Source of the DNA: UBA3839 sp902776985
Lineage (GTDB): Bacteria; Bacteroidota; Bacteroidia; Bacteroidales; Bacteroidaceae
Assembly (NCBI GenBank): GCA_902776985.1
Contig: CACYSD010000001.1
Coordinates: 1-64,000, forward strand
Direction of reading: 5' to 3'
Length of the DNA stretch: 64,000 nt
Positions 35,166-43,962 of the stretch are shown in pieces. The notes below the pieces were generated by a model. It was not told the DNA's origin. It saw only the letters and a program-made list of their open reading frames with translations, and searched no databases. Each line of letters opens with the position of its first letter. The first letter of the stretch is position 1. The translations under genes and the position numbers were made by a program.

Positions 35166-35223
35166 GACCCATCCCCTTTTCCACCTTCCGTAAGGGAGGG
35201 GAGTAGTTACCTACTGCGGGATT
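35166..35223. repeat. G/C-rich palindromic dispersed element, copy before HU
   Basis: gacccatcccctt at the left, arms ccttccgtaagggagg, and tail agtagttacctactgcggg. Same layout as copy 1 at 3257-3318. It lies in the 95-bp gap between rimO and the HU gene. Confidence 0.6.
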
Positions 35224-35254
35224 AAATATAGTTATAAATCAATAGTTCAAATGT

Positions 35255-36589
35255 TCAAGAGTTCAAATGTAAAATGAATTCTTCACTCTTCACTTTAATG
35301 CTTCCATACAAATCAAAATCATCGGCATCGGTGATTGTGACATTGTAGAAACAGCCGCGGCGGAGCGTACCTGAACATGCAGGAATCAGCACTTCAGGAT
35401 CAACTTCAGGAGAGTCAAATTCAGTTCGTCCCACATAGTAATCACCCTCCCTGCGGTCGATAATCACCTTAAGGGTCTTGCCGATTTTCTCAGCCTGCAC
35501 CTCTGCCGATATATCTTGTTGCAAAGCCATCAGTTCCGACAGACGAGCCTGCTTCACCTCATCAGGGATTTCATCCTTGAAATGACGAGCGCCATACGTA
35601 CCGTCCTCCTCGCTGTATGCAAACGCACCCATACGCTCAAATCGTGCCCAGCGCACAAACTCCTTGAGTTCCTCATATTCCTTCTCTCCCTCTCCAGGGA
35701 AACCCACCATCAGAGTTGTACGGATATGTATTCCGGGCACAGTCTCCCTTATGCTACGGATAAGCTCGTATGTCTGTTCCTTATCAACATGACGACGCAT
35801 ATTCGTCAGGACATTCGTACTGATATGCTGAAGAGCTATATCAAGGTATTTGCACACATTCTTCCTGCGGCGCATCACATCCAGCAGTTCCACAGGGAAA
35901 TCAGCAGGATAAGCATAGTGCAGGCGAATCCACTTCACTCCCTTTATCTGACTGATACGATCAATCAGTTCTGCAATGCGTTGCTTGCCGTAGATATCCT
36001 TGCCGTAGTATGTCAGTTCCTGAGCAATAATCTGGAATTCCTTCACACCCTGTGCCACGAGATACTTCACTTCATCCTCAATCTCCTCCATCGGTCGTGA
36101 CTTATGGCGGCCCGTAATGATAGGAATTGCACAGTAGGCACAGTGACGGTTGCATCCCTCCGAAATTTTTATGTAGGCATAGTGCGACGGAGTAGTCAGG
36201 CAACGTTCGTAGCTATGTTCTGCATCGAATGTTTTTCCCAAGTCTTGGATAAGTTCGTTCCAATTGAATTTACCGTAGAATTTATCCACCTGAGGAATTT
36301 CCTTGTTCAGTTGCTTGAAATAGCGTTCCGAGAGGCAGCCCATCACATACACCTTCTTCAGTCGTCCTTCCTCTTTGGCCTGACAGAACTCCAATATAGT
36401 ATTGATACTCTCCTCCTTGGCATCACCAATGAAGCCACAGGTATTAATGACCGCAATCTCCCCTCTCGGATTTTCGCTGTCGTGAGTCACGCGATACCCG
36501 TTCAGTTCAAGCCTGCGCATCAGTTGTTCCGAATCCACCAGATTCTTTGAGCAACCCAAGGTGATAATATCAACTGTATTTTTTTTCAT
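35255..36589 (-). CDS. rimO: Ribosomal protein S12 methylthiotransferase
   Basis: Radical-SAM enzyme that methylthiolates the conserved Asp of ribosomal protein S12. 444 aa. The N-terminal methylthiotransferase domain has cluster cysteines C13, C51 and C85 (TLGCSKNLVDSEQ, NTCGFIGDAKEES, VMGCLSERY). The radical-SAM motif CNRHCAYC supplies C146, C150 and C153. A C-terminal TRAM domain (about 380-440) follows. LGCSKNLVDSEQL favours RimO over MiaB. The start overlaps the ftsY stop by 4 bp (ATGA), so the two are co-translated. Confidence 0.96.
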   Translation of the reverse strand: MKKNTVDIITLGCSKNLVDSEQLMRRLELNGYRVTHDSENPRGEIAVINTCGFIGDAKEESINTILEFCQAKEEGRLKKVYVMGCLSERYFKQLNKEIPQVDKFYGKFNWNELIQDLGKTFDAEHSYERCLTTPSHYAYIKISEGCNRHCAYCAIPIITGRHKSRPMEEIEDEVKYLVAQGVKEFQIIAQELTYYGKDIYGKQRIAELIDRISQIKGVKWIRLHYAYPADFPVELLDVMRRRKNVCKYLDIALQHISTNVLTNMRRHVDKEQTYELIRSIRETVPGIHIRTTLMVGFPGEGEKEYEELKEFVRWARFERMGAFAYSEEDGTYGARHFKDEIPDEVKQARLSELMALQQDISAEVQAEKIGKTLKVIIDRREGDYYVGRTEFDSPEVDPEVLIPACSGTLRRGCFYNVTITDADDFDLYGSIKVKSEEFILHLNS

Positions 36590-37539
36590 TCTCCAAACAG
36601 GGAGTTTACAAACTCTTTGCGGTTGAAAGGCTGGAGATCTTCCATGCCTTCACCCAGACCGATGTAACGGACAGGAATTTTGAACTGGTCGCTAATACCG
36701 ATAACCACACCTCCCTTTGCCGTTCCGTCCAGTTTGGTAATGGCAAGAGCTGTGACATCCGTAGCGGCAGTAAACTGACGAGCCTGTTCAAAAGCATTCT
36801 GACCGGTTGATCCGTCAAGTACCAGAAGCACTTCATCAGCACCCTGAGGCACCACCTTCGCAATCACATTGCGGATCTTAGTCAGCTCGTTCATCAGCCC
36901 CACCTTATTGTGAAGACGACCGGCTGTATCTATGATTACCACGTCGGCATTGTTAGCCACAGCGGACTTCACGGTGTCGAAAGCAACGCTCGCAGGGTCA
37001 CTGCCCATCTGCTGCTTCACCACAGGAACACCCACACGTTCACCCCAGATGCACAACTGCTCTACAGCAGCGGCACGGAAAGTGTCGGCAGCACCAAGGT
37101 AAACACTCTTGCCAGCCTGTTTGAACTGGTAAGCCAGTTTGCCAATGGTTGTAGTCTTGCCCACTCCGTTCACGCCGACCACCAGAATCACGTATGGAGT
37201 ATGGTCGGTAGGAATGTCGAAACCATCAGTATCGTCACTATGGTTCTCTGTGAGCAGACTGGCAATCTCCTCACGAAGTATCGTATTGAGTTCCGAGGTG
37301 TTAACATACTTGTCGCGTGCCACACGAGCCTCGATTCTGCGAATAATTTCAAGAGTAGTCTCCACTCCCACATCACTCGTAATCAGCACCTCTTCCAGAT
37401 TGTCAAGAACCTCATCATCCACCTTCGACTTCCCGGCGATAGCACGAGAAATCTTTCCGAACACACTTTCCTTGGTTTTTGCCAAACCATTATCCAGAGT
37501 CTCTTTCTTCTTTTTACTGAAAATATCAAAGAATCCCAT
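36586..37539 (-). CDS. ftsY: Signal recognition particle receptor FtsY
   Basis: SRP GTPase that docks ribosome-nascent chains at the inner membrane. 317 aa with a short N-terminal segment (FFDIFSKKKKE, an amphipathic membrane-contact helix) and NG domains. Motifs: P-loop GVNGVGKTT (122-130), GAADTFRAAAVEQL, DTAGRLHNK, TKLDGTAKGG, and the closing GLGEGMEDLQPF. It lacks the long acidic A domain of enterobacterial FtsY, as usual in Bacteroidetes. It has a strong predicted promoter at 37686-37716. The ribosomal genes rpmB/rpmG that often precede ftsY in this phylum are not in this window. Confidence 0.97.
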   Translation of the reverse strand: MGFFDIFSKKKKETLDNGLAKTKESVFGKISRAIAGKSKVDDEVLDNLEEVLITSDVGVETTLEIIRRIEARVARDKYVNTSELNTILREEIASLLTENHSDDTDGFDIPTDHTPYVILVVGVNGVGKTTTIGKLAYQFKQAGKSVYLGAADTFRAAAVEQLCIWGERVGVPVVKQQMGSDPASVAFDTVKSAVANNADVVIIDTAGRLHNKVGLMNELTKIRNVIAKVVPQGADEVLLVLDGSTGQNAFEQARQFTAATDVTALAITKLDGTAKGGVVIGISDQFKIPVRYIGLGEGMEDLQPFNRKEFVNSLFGE

Positions 37540-37685
37540 ATATTAGTTTTTGAGTTTTTGAGTTCTTAAGTTCTTAAGTTTATTTGTATTTTTTTCGCCT
37601 TATGCGAGTGAGATTTTCCCCATATTTTCTTGAGATTTTTTGCCGTTATGCAAGTGGCTTTTGAGTTTAGTTACAAACTAATTGA

Positions 37686-37716
37686 CAAAGGTACGTTTTT
37701 CTGTAAAATATACAAA
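37686..37716 (-). promoter_or_regulatory. Predicted ftsY-rimO promoter
   Basis: Minus-strand TACCTTTG (37686-37693) matches the TAnnTTTG -7 consensus, and TTTG (37713-37716) lies exactly 19 bases upstream as the -33 element. It is the best full match to the Bacteroidetes promoter in the window. Leader about 140 bases. Confidence 0.7.
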
Positions 37717-37830
37717 AACTTTATAAGAAAATCGCACAAAACTCTGCTTTCAGCGAAACGTAAAATCTTAAAAGATGCAAAAACGACCGAGCAAACAGAT
37801 GTTTTTCACAATTCCGATTAAACTTATTTG

Positions 37831-37838
37831 TAACTTTG
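37831..37838 (+). promoter_or_regulatory. Predicted -7 element of a candidate small RNA
   Basis: TAACTTTG, identical to the boxes before alaS and aroB. The first gene downstream is 277 bp away, and a terminator-like hairpin intervenes at 38011-38032. Confidence 0.5.
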
Positions 37839-37844
37839 CAGTCA

Positions 37845-38032
37845 AATCCAAAAAGGTTCTTAACTACCGCTATCAAGCAAATCGAAGTCTTAACAAGTAA
37901 TTCAACTTTCTGAACTTCTTAACTATTTGATTAATGGTTGCTTCGCTCAAAATTATAGAAAAATTAAATCAAAAAATTATAATAAATTACAACATTATCA
38001 TATAAATGCGAAATGCCACATGGCATTTTTTT
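37845..38032 (+). ncRNA. Candidate small non-coding RNA
   Basis: Inferred from a -7 box (37831-37838) followed about 190 bp later by an intrinsic terminator. No open frame of note lies inside. The 5' part carries several cttaac/gttaag motifs (repeated ttcttaact) that could pair internally. No match to a known RNA family was recognised. It could equally be a leader of the gene at 38115. Confidence 0.3.
38011..38032 (+). terminator. Intrinsic terminator
   Basis: aaatgcc (38011-38017), loop acat, ggcattt (38022-38028), followed by a continuing T-run to 38032. A compact stem-loop with T-tract on the plus strand. Confidence 0.6.
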
Positions 38033-38033
38033 A

Positions 38034-38041
38034 TAATTTTG
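38034..38041 (+). promoter_or_regulatory. Predicted -7 element for the barrel gene at 38115
   Basis: TAATTTTG fits TAnnTTTG and begins just after the terminator T-run. Leader about 65 bases. Confidence 0.45.
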
Positions 38042-38114
38042 AAGCCAATGGCCGACCAATTTGTAACGCGAAACTTTAACAAACAATTTCAAGCATAAAA
38101 GTTTATTCAGCAAA

Positions 38115-41100
38115 ATGAGAACACGACTGATGATGATGGTGCTGACCCTCATGGTGAGCATTACAGCAATGGGTCAGGGTAAGACCACCGTTACAGGTAC
38201 AATTATTGAAAATGGTACAAACGAAATCGTTGCAGCTGCAACGGTTCGTCTGCTTAAGACTACCCCCGATTCGTCTATGGTGGCTGGTGTTGCCACCAAC
38301 ATGCGAGGTGTATTTACCCTGAAGGATGTGACTCGCGGTAAGTACGTACTCAAAGTTTCATTTATTGGTTATGAGACTAAAACGATTCCTGTGGATCTTA
38401 CTTCCAGCAAGAAAACAAGGGACTTGGGCATCATAACCCTGTCGACTAACGAGACTTTGCTTTCAGCTGCAACTGTGACAGCCCAGGCTTCGCGTGTGCA
38501 GGTAAGAGGCGACTCTCTCATATATAACGCCGACGCCTACCGTGTGCCGGAAGGCTCTGTGCTGGAAGACCTCGTGAAGAAACTGCCCGGTGCTCAGGTG
38601 AGCGACGACGGAACCATAAAGATCAACGGCAAGGAGGTGAAGAAGATCCTCGTTGACGGCAAGGAGTTCTTCCTCAACGACAGATCGGTGGCAATGAAGA
38701 ACCTGCCTACGAATATAATTGAGAATATCAAGACCTACGACCGCAAGAGCGACCTCGCCCGTGTGACCGGCATCGACGACGGCGAGGAGGAGACCGTGCT
38801 TGACCTCACTGTAAAGAAAGGTATGAACAACGGATGGTTCGGACAAATCAATGGCGGACTGGGTACAGAGCACCGTTATAGCGGACGTGCCAATGTGAAC
38901 TATTTCAACGGGCACAACCAGTATTCTGTCATTGCTAATGCCAACAACGTGGGTGACCGCGGTTTCGGCGGCGGTGGCGGCCGTGGCTGGGGAGGCGGCG
39001 GCAGTGGTCTAAACGCTTCGAAGGAGCTGGGCTTCACTTTCGCTACAGAGACCGAGAAACTGGAACTTGGCGGTAGTGTCCGTCATCGCTACGACGGTTC
39101 TGACCGCTGGAGCCAGACTTCTACCCAGAACTTCGTCACTCCAACAGGTGCATTCAGCAACAGCGAAAGCCAGAGCTACTCAAGCAACTCGAGCTACAAC
39201 GCCAACTTCCGCTTGGAATGGAAGCCAGACTCAATGACCAACATCATCTTCCGTCCGAACGGAAGCATCAGCCGCAACCGCGGAAGCAGCAAGAGCAAGT
39301 CGGGCAGCTATAACAGCGATCCTAACGAATATGACGCAGACGATCTGGAGAAGGCTGAAAACGAATTCTTCGGCACCGACCTTGTTCCAGACGACGAGGA
39401 GATTGCGGATATCGTGGACATGATTGTGAACACGAACCTCAGCCGTTCTCAGACCTACTCCAACAACAAGAACCTGAACGGTGAGCTGCAATACAACCGC
39501 AAATTCAACATGAAGGGTCGAAACCTCACAATCCGTGTGACCGGAGGACTGAGCAGCAGCGAAAGCAAACAGCTCTCTGCTTCACAAATTAAATATAATG
39601 AGGCATCGGGACGCGATAACGATATCAACAACCGCTACTACACCACTCCGGGACGCAACCGCAACTACTCTCTGCAGGCTACCTACAGCGAACCTATAGC
39701 CGACCGCACCTACCTGCAGTTCAGCTACAGATACAACTACAGCTACAACAAGAGCGACCGCGACGCCGGTATCTTTGCTGCTGACCAAGTGACTTACATT
39801 GCCTTGGTAAATGCTCTGCGCAACAACCGCTACGACATTCCAGGCGCACTGGCTCAGCTTGCATCCGAAGACATCTATCCTGACTACACATCCGAAGCAG
39901 CGGAAAAACTGAGCCAGTTCTCACAGTACCGCAACATGAACCACACTATCGGTATCTCATTCCGCAGGACCCGCGACAATTATAACTTGAACATGGGTGT
40001 GGAGCTGCTGCCTCAGCACTCTGAACTGACATACGAGTACATGGGTAAGTCCTATCCGAAAGTTACACGTAATGTGTTCAACTTCACCCCTACTCTCAAC
40101 TTCCGCTACAAATTCGACAACATGACTAACTTGCAGCTTACCTACCGCGGACGTACATCGCAGCCATCAATGACCAACCTGCTTGACATCACCGATGACT
40201 CCAACCCTCTGAACATCCGCAAGGGTAATCCTGATCTGAAGCCGTCGTTCAACTCTCAGTTCCGTGCGTTCTTCAACACATTCGATGCTGACAAGCAACG
40301 TGGTATCTTCAGTCATGCATATTTCTCAATGACTCAGAACCAGATTGACAACCGCACAAGCTACGACGCAACAACGGGTGTACGCACCACCAAGCCTGAG
40401 AACATCAACGGCAACTGGCAGGCTGGACTGGGAGCCGGACTGAATATGCCTCTTGACCGCAACAAGCTGTTCAACATCAACACTTTCACGAATTTCGGAT
40501 ATAACCACAATGTCAGCTATCTTGACCCGACGCAGTTCCCTGACGACGACCGCTCTACTACCAACACCATCACTCTGCGTGAGGACCTGAATATCGGTTT
40601 CAGAAAGGACTGGTTCGACCTCTCCCTCAACGGGAACGTGAACTACAACCACTCTAAGAACAATGTGGTAACGACTAACAACCTCGACACATGGCAGTTC
40701 TCCTACGGCTTGGAAATGAACCTGATTTCGGACTGGGGCACAAGTTTCTCCACTGATATCGCAATGAATTCACGTCGCGGTTATTCTCAGAAGTCGATGA
40801 ACACCAACGAACTCATCTGGAACGCACAGGTATCACATGCCTTCCTTAAGGGTAAAGCCTTAGTTATTTCGCTGATGTGGAACGATATCCTGCAGAAGCA
40901 AAGCAACATCAGCCGTACTGTCAACGCTATGATGTCGAGCGACTCTCGCAACAACGCCATCTACAGCTACGCCATGCTCCGCGTGACATATAAACTGAAC
41001 ATCTTTGGCGGTCGCAACGCCAACGGAACTGACAACGAGCGCAACGAATGGGGTATGCGTCGGGGCGACGGTCCAAGCGGACGCCCAAGCGGCAGACCTG

Positions 41101-41147
41101 GAGGACGACCAGGTGGCGGCGGGCCAGCAGTGAGAGTAACGAGGTAA
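38115..41147 (+). CDS. Outer-membrane beta-barrel protein, TonB-receptor-like (PF14905 type)
   Basis: 1010-aa outer-membrane protein. The signal peptide ends near SITAMGQ. A carboxypeptidase-regulatory-like domain (about 22-110: VTGTIIENGTNEIVAAATVRLL, GVFTLKDV, VSFIGYETKTI) is followed by a plug-like region (LVKKLPGAQVSDDGTIKINGKEVKKILVDGKEFF), the signature of the Bacteroidetes outer-membrane beta-barrel family and distinct from SusC. A barrel fills the rest. Residues about 283-298 are Gly-rich (RGFGGGGGRGWGGGGSG). The C-terminal 30 residues are Arg/Gly/Pro repeats (SGRPSGRPGGRPGGGGP) with no terminal aromatic, unusual for a barrel. No SusD is adjacent. Substrate unknown. It is a single gene. 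Confidence 0.88.
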   Translation: MRTRLMMMVLTLMVSITAMGQGKTTVTGTIIENGTNEIVAAATVRLLKTTPDSSMVAGVATNMRGVFTLKDVTRGKYVLKVSFIGYETKTIPVDLTSSKKTRDLGIITLSTNETLLSAATVTAQASRVQVRGDSLIYNADAYRVPEGSVLEDLVKKLPGAQVSDDGTIKINGKEVKKILVDGKEFFLNDRSVAMKNLPTNIIENIKTYDRKSDLARVTGIDDGEEETVLDLTVKKGMNNGWFGQINGGLGTEHRYSGRANVNYFNGHNQYSVIANANNVGDRGFGGGGGRGWGGGGSGLNASKELGFTFATETEKLELGGSVRHRYDGSDRWSQTSTQNFVTPTGAFSNSESQSYSSNSSYNANFRLEWKPDSMTNIIFRPNGSISRNRGSSKSKSGSYNSDPNEYDADDLEKAENEFFGTDLVPDDEEIADIVDMIVNTNLSRSQTYSNNKNLNGELQYNRKFNMKGRNLTIRVTGGLSSSESKQLSASQIKYNEASGRDNDINNRYYTTPGRNRNYSLQATYSEPIADRTYLQFSYRYNYSYNKSDRDAGIFAADQVTYIALVNALRNNRYDIPGALAQLASEDIYPDYTSEAAEKLSQFSQYRNMNHTIGISFRRTRDNYNLNMGVELLPQHSELTYEYMGKSYPKVTRNVFNFTPTLNFRYKFDNMTNLQLTYRGRTSQPSMTNLLDITDDSNPLNIRKGNPDLKPSFNSQFRAFFNTFDADKQRGIFSHAYFSMTQNQIDNRTSYDATTGVRTTKPENINGNWQAGLGAGLNMPLDRNKLFNINTFTNFGYNHNVSYLDPTQFPDDDRSTTNTITLREDLNIGFRKDWFDLSLNGNVNYNHSKNNVVTTNNLDTWQFSYGLEMNLISDWGTSFSTDIAMNSRRGYSQKSMNTNELIWNAQVSHAFLKGKALVISLMWNDILQKQSNISRTVNAMMSSDSRNNAIYSYAMLRVTYKLNIFGGRNANGTDNERNEWGMRRGDGPSGRPSGRPGGRPGGGGPAVRVTR

Positions 41148-41152
41148 AAGAC

Positions 41153-41191
41153 AAGCCTAACCCCCTACCCCCTCCCCCAATAGGGAGGGGA
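41153..41191. repeat. G/C-rich palindromic dispersed element, copy before CPBP gene
   Basis: cctaaccccctacc followed by arms ccctccccc/ggagggga. It lies in the 114-bp gap after the barrel gene. It is followed by short aatgaagaatgaag direct repeats up to the next start. Confidence 0.55.
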
Positions 41192-41261
41192 AAATGAAGA
41201 ATGAAGAGTTAAGAGTGAAGTGTGAAGTAATCGTACCGGAGAATAGAATGAAGAATGAAAA

Positions 41262-42104
41262 ATGAAGAATATAACTAGGATATTAGCGTTTCCTGTGTTG
41301 GCAGTTGTGATAATGCTGCTGACACAGGTTGTTATATCATTTATGGTAGTGATGGGAAGCTTCGTTGCCAGCGGAGAGATTATTACTACAGGTACAGATA
41401 ACATTCCGACGGTGAGCGGAGGAGTCCTCTCACTGGCTCTGTTGCTGTCAAGCATCGTCACAATAATCATTATCATGCTGATAAAGCAGTACGGACTTCG
41501 CAATGCCTTCAGCAAACTGGGATGCAGCGTGCCAAATGCGGTGCTTGCATTCCTTGGAATATGTTTGGGAACATTCGCCTCCAACATACTTATCGAACTC
41601 TGTGATCTTCCGAACTCCATGGAGGAAGAGTTTCTTGGCATGAGTCAGGGTGTATTGGGAATCATCGCAATCGGCATCGTTGGTCCGATTTGCGAGGAAC
41701 TGGTGTTCCGCGGAGGTGTGATGCGTCCGATGCTCAGCCATGGTGTGAATCCATGGGTTGTAGTCTTCGTCTCCGCAGCCATTTTCGGGATTATTCACTG
41801 GAATCCGATTCAGATTCCTTTTGCCATGATGATAGGCTTCATGTACGGCATAGTTTACCTGCGTACAGGCAGTCTGGTAATCACAACCATCTGCCATATT
41901 ATCAACAACACCACTTCGGTGCTGATGATGAACGGTATGGGAAGGGAAAGTATGGAATCTACATTTGAGGGCGAGTTCGGAATGACAACGACAATCATTG
42001 CCCTCATTGCTTCCTTAGCCCTCTGCATTGTGTGCCTGAAACTATTTTGGAACAGAACAGAGCATGATAAAAAGGAGGTTCTTCCCAATCTTTGTGGAGA
42101 GTAG
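41262..42104 (+). CDS. CPBP-family intramembrane metalloprotease
   Basis: 280-aa multi-pass inner-membrane protein of the CAAX/bacteriocin-processing (Abi) protease family. The three family motifs are visible: EELVFRGG (E145, E146, R150), FGIIHW (F175, H179) and HIINN (H212, N216). The Glu and His residues are the expected metal ligands. There are about 7-8 hydrophobic segments. Known members process prenylated proteins or peptide toxins, or act in self-immunity; the substrate here is unknown. Its last 63 bp overlap, tail to tail, the glycosyltransferase gene on the other strand. Confidence 0.9.
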   Translation: MKNITRILAFPVLAVVIMLLTQVVISFMVVMGSFVASGEIITTGTDNIPTVSGGVLSLALLLSSIVTIIIIMLIKQYGLRNAFSKLGCSVPNAVLAFLGICLGTFASNILIELCDLPNSMEEEFLGMSQGVLGIIAIGIVGPICEELVFRGGVMRPMLSHGVNPWVVVFVSAAIFGIIHWNPIQIPFAMMIGFMYGIVYLRTGSLVITTICHIINNTTSVLMMNGMGRESMESTFEGEFGMTTTIIALIASLALCIVCLKLFWNRTEHDKKEVLPNLCGE

Positions 42105-43001
42105 CATGCGGAACCACTTATATTTATATGTATAGTTCTTGTTGGGAAGCGGGTACAAATCGTGAGTTTGCAACTCCTTGAGCTGCCTGTTAAGAAACTT
42201 TCTGCTTCTTGTTTCGACAATGATATGATATATATAATCCATGACGAGTTGGTGAACACGTCTTTGAAGAGCGAGGCGTTCAAAATGCACTTTCAATGTT
42301 GAACATCGGGCATCGAGCTTGTATATGACAGATTTTAAGTCGTCAAGACGTTTAAGTGTTTTGCGGAGGTTCCTGGCTGTGGTAATTGAATCTTCGCGGA
42401 TGCGATAATAATATGCAGTTGCGTTAGTTCGAGCTACCACATCCATGTTTAACAGTAGCTGTGGCGTAAATTCTTCATCTTCGTGATATATACTCGGTGT
42501 AAACCTAAGGTTTTTCAATGCTGTAGCCTTAAAAATATAAGCGCATACAGAAGCCTTGATATTGTGATAATACATCAAGTCTTTTCCACTAATTAAAGGC
42601 AAATCTTCATATGTGTTCATTTTTGTATTTTTTCTACAAAAATCAAACATCACCATATCGGGTTTATGTGATCGTACAATGTCGAGACAGTGTTCATATA
42701 TATTAGTGACTAGCATATCGTCACCATCCACAAACTGTATATATTCACCAGTTGCTATCTGGAGTCCTCTGTTCCTAGCCATACTGAGGCCAAGATTTTC
42801 CTGGTGAACAAAAATGATTTTATCGGCAAAATCTGATAACGAGGGCAATGGTGAATAATCGGAGCCATCGTCAACCACGATGACTTCTCTTTCTTGTTCA
42901 GTGATAGACAATGCAAAAATACTTTCAATACAATCTCTCAGCATTTGGTTTGGAAGATTGTACGTAGGTATGATAAAACTTACTAATGGTTTCTGTTCCA
43001 T
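42042..43001 (-). CDS. Family 2 glycosyltransferase
   Basis: 319-aa GT-A fold transferase acting at the inner face of the membrane on a surface glycan. Motifs: FIIPTYNLPNQML at the N-terminus, VIVVDDGSD (about 40-48), NLGLSMARNRGL, and YIQFVDGDDML with the metal-binding D-x-D type motif. It is last of three family-2 transferases on the minus strand and overlaps the previous one by 19 bp, so they form an operon. Donor and acceptor sugars cannot be read from sequence. Its 3' end overlaps the CPBP gene by 63 bp. Confidence 0.9.
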   Translation of the reverse strand: MEQKPLVSFIIPTYNLPNQMLRDCIESIFALSITEQEREVIVVDDGSDYSPLPSLSDFADKIIFVHQENLGLSMARNRGLQIATGEYIQFVDGDDMLVTNIYEHCLDIVRSHKPDMVMFDFCRKNTKMNTYEDLPLISGKDLMYYHNIKASVCAYIFKATALKNLRFTPSIYHEDEEFTPQLLLNMDVVARTNATAYYYRIREDSITTARNLRKTLKRLDDLKSVIYKLDARCSTLKVHFERLALQRRVHQLVMDYIYHIIVETRSRKFLNRQLKELQTHDLYPLPNKNYTYKYKWFRMLLSTKIGKNLLFIMLCSVPK

Positions 43002-43885
43002 TTATGAATAAATTTATTGAACTTACAGATTCCACGCATTCCCATAATATTAAGCAATAGTGCCTTAATCCTAAGTTTCCAAGATAATGAACAGGCAAAT
43101 GGACTCACTCTTCGTAAGGGCAATTTAGGCTCTTTGCCTGTCAGTCTAAAAACGTCCATTTGTATATTGAGTGCATGCATGAAGTATTCGTCATCAGGCC
43201 AAATCTTCAAAGTGTTTAGATGTGCTTCAAGCAACATCTCCAATTGTGTACCACCGGCAGTCTGTGTTATTCCCTGATGATTCTGAATGTAATAATAATG
43301 GCCTTCCGAGGTGGTTGTAATACGATTTGCCTGCAACAACAATGAAGGTATCGTAAAAGCATCTTCAAACACTTTTCCTTCTGGGAAACGTATATTTTGA
43401 AAGAGTTCTTTGCGGAAGAGCTTATTACAGGCATACGTATGAGTATACCCCTTGGTCTGAAACCAATAATCCTGCGCTTTTGGGAAGGTGTGATTATCCA
43501 TCGTTAATAATTCTTCTTCCCCCGACTCATATAGTTTCACAATAGGGAATTCTATCACATCGCTAATGTCAAACAATGGAATGAGTGCCGAGTATGTACC
43601 TTCTTTTAGATAATCGTCGGAATCAACAAAAGTAATCCATTCACCCTTTGCATGAATTATACCAACATTACGAGCATCGCTTAGTCCGCCGTTCTTCTTA
43701 TGTATTACACGAAAATGGGAATCATGCCTGACCCACTCATCGCAAATTTGTGGACACTTGTCTGGTGAGCCGTCATCTATCAAAACAACCTCATAATCAG
43801 CAATATTTTGGTTTATTATACTTTCGAGGCAACGATTCAAAGTAGTCTCCACTCGATATACAGGAACTATAACACTCAACATCAT
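42983..43885 (-). CDS. Family 2 glycosyltransferase
   Basis: Inverting GT-A glycosyltransferase. The frame opens at 43921, but ATGs at 43885/43882 give the canonical start MMLSVIVPVYRVE, so 43885 is used (300 aa). Motifs: VVLIDDGSPDKCP, HKKNGGLSDARNVGI, WITFVDSDDYL. The second gene of the cluster, it starts 78 bp after the first and overlaps the third by 19 bp. It is A+T-richer than the first transferase gene, which hints at a different origin. Confidence 0.9.
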   Translation of the reverse strand: MMLSVIVPVYRVETTLNRCLESIINQNIADYEVVLIDDGSPDKCPQICDEWVRHDSHFRVIHKKNGGLSDARNVGIIHAKGEWITFVDSDDYLKEGTYSALIPLFDISDVIEFPIVKLYESGEEELLTMDNHTFPKAQDYWFQTKGYTHTYACNKLFRKELFQNIRFPEGKVFEDAFTIPSLLLQANRITTTSEGHYYYIQNHQGITQTAGGTQLEMLLEAHLNTLKIWPDDEYFMHALNIQMDVFRLTGKEPKLPLRRVSPFACSLSWKLRIKALLLNIMGMRGICKFNKFIHKWNRNH

Positions 43886-43962
43886 AAGAACAAGAATACA
43901 GGTAAAAAAACGTAAATACAACTGCTTTGTTGTACTTTTAATGTCTAAAAGTAGTTAGAAAG

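Larger units (their letters stand above)
37540..38114. other. Intergenic region ftsY / outer-membrane barrel gene (575 bp)
   Basis: Divergent region with no protein gene seen. From left: a gagttcttaagtt direct repeat (37549-37580) also found before other genes (about 2770, 5425); the ftsY promoter (37686-37716); a plus-strand -7 box (37831-37838) with a hairpin terminator about 190 bp on (candidate small RNA); an A+T-rich stretch similar to 2050-2110; and a second -7 box (38034-38041) for the gene at 38115. Confidence 0.5.

Noticed and set aside
36910..37569. 219-codon open frame on the plus strand
   Set aside because: Antisense shadow of ftsY; no family resemblance.
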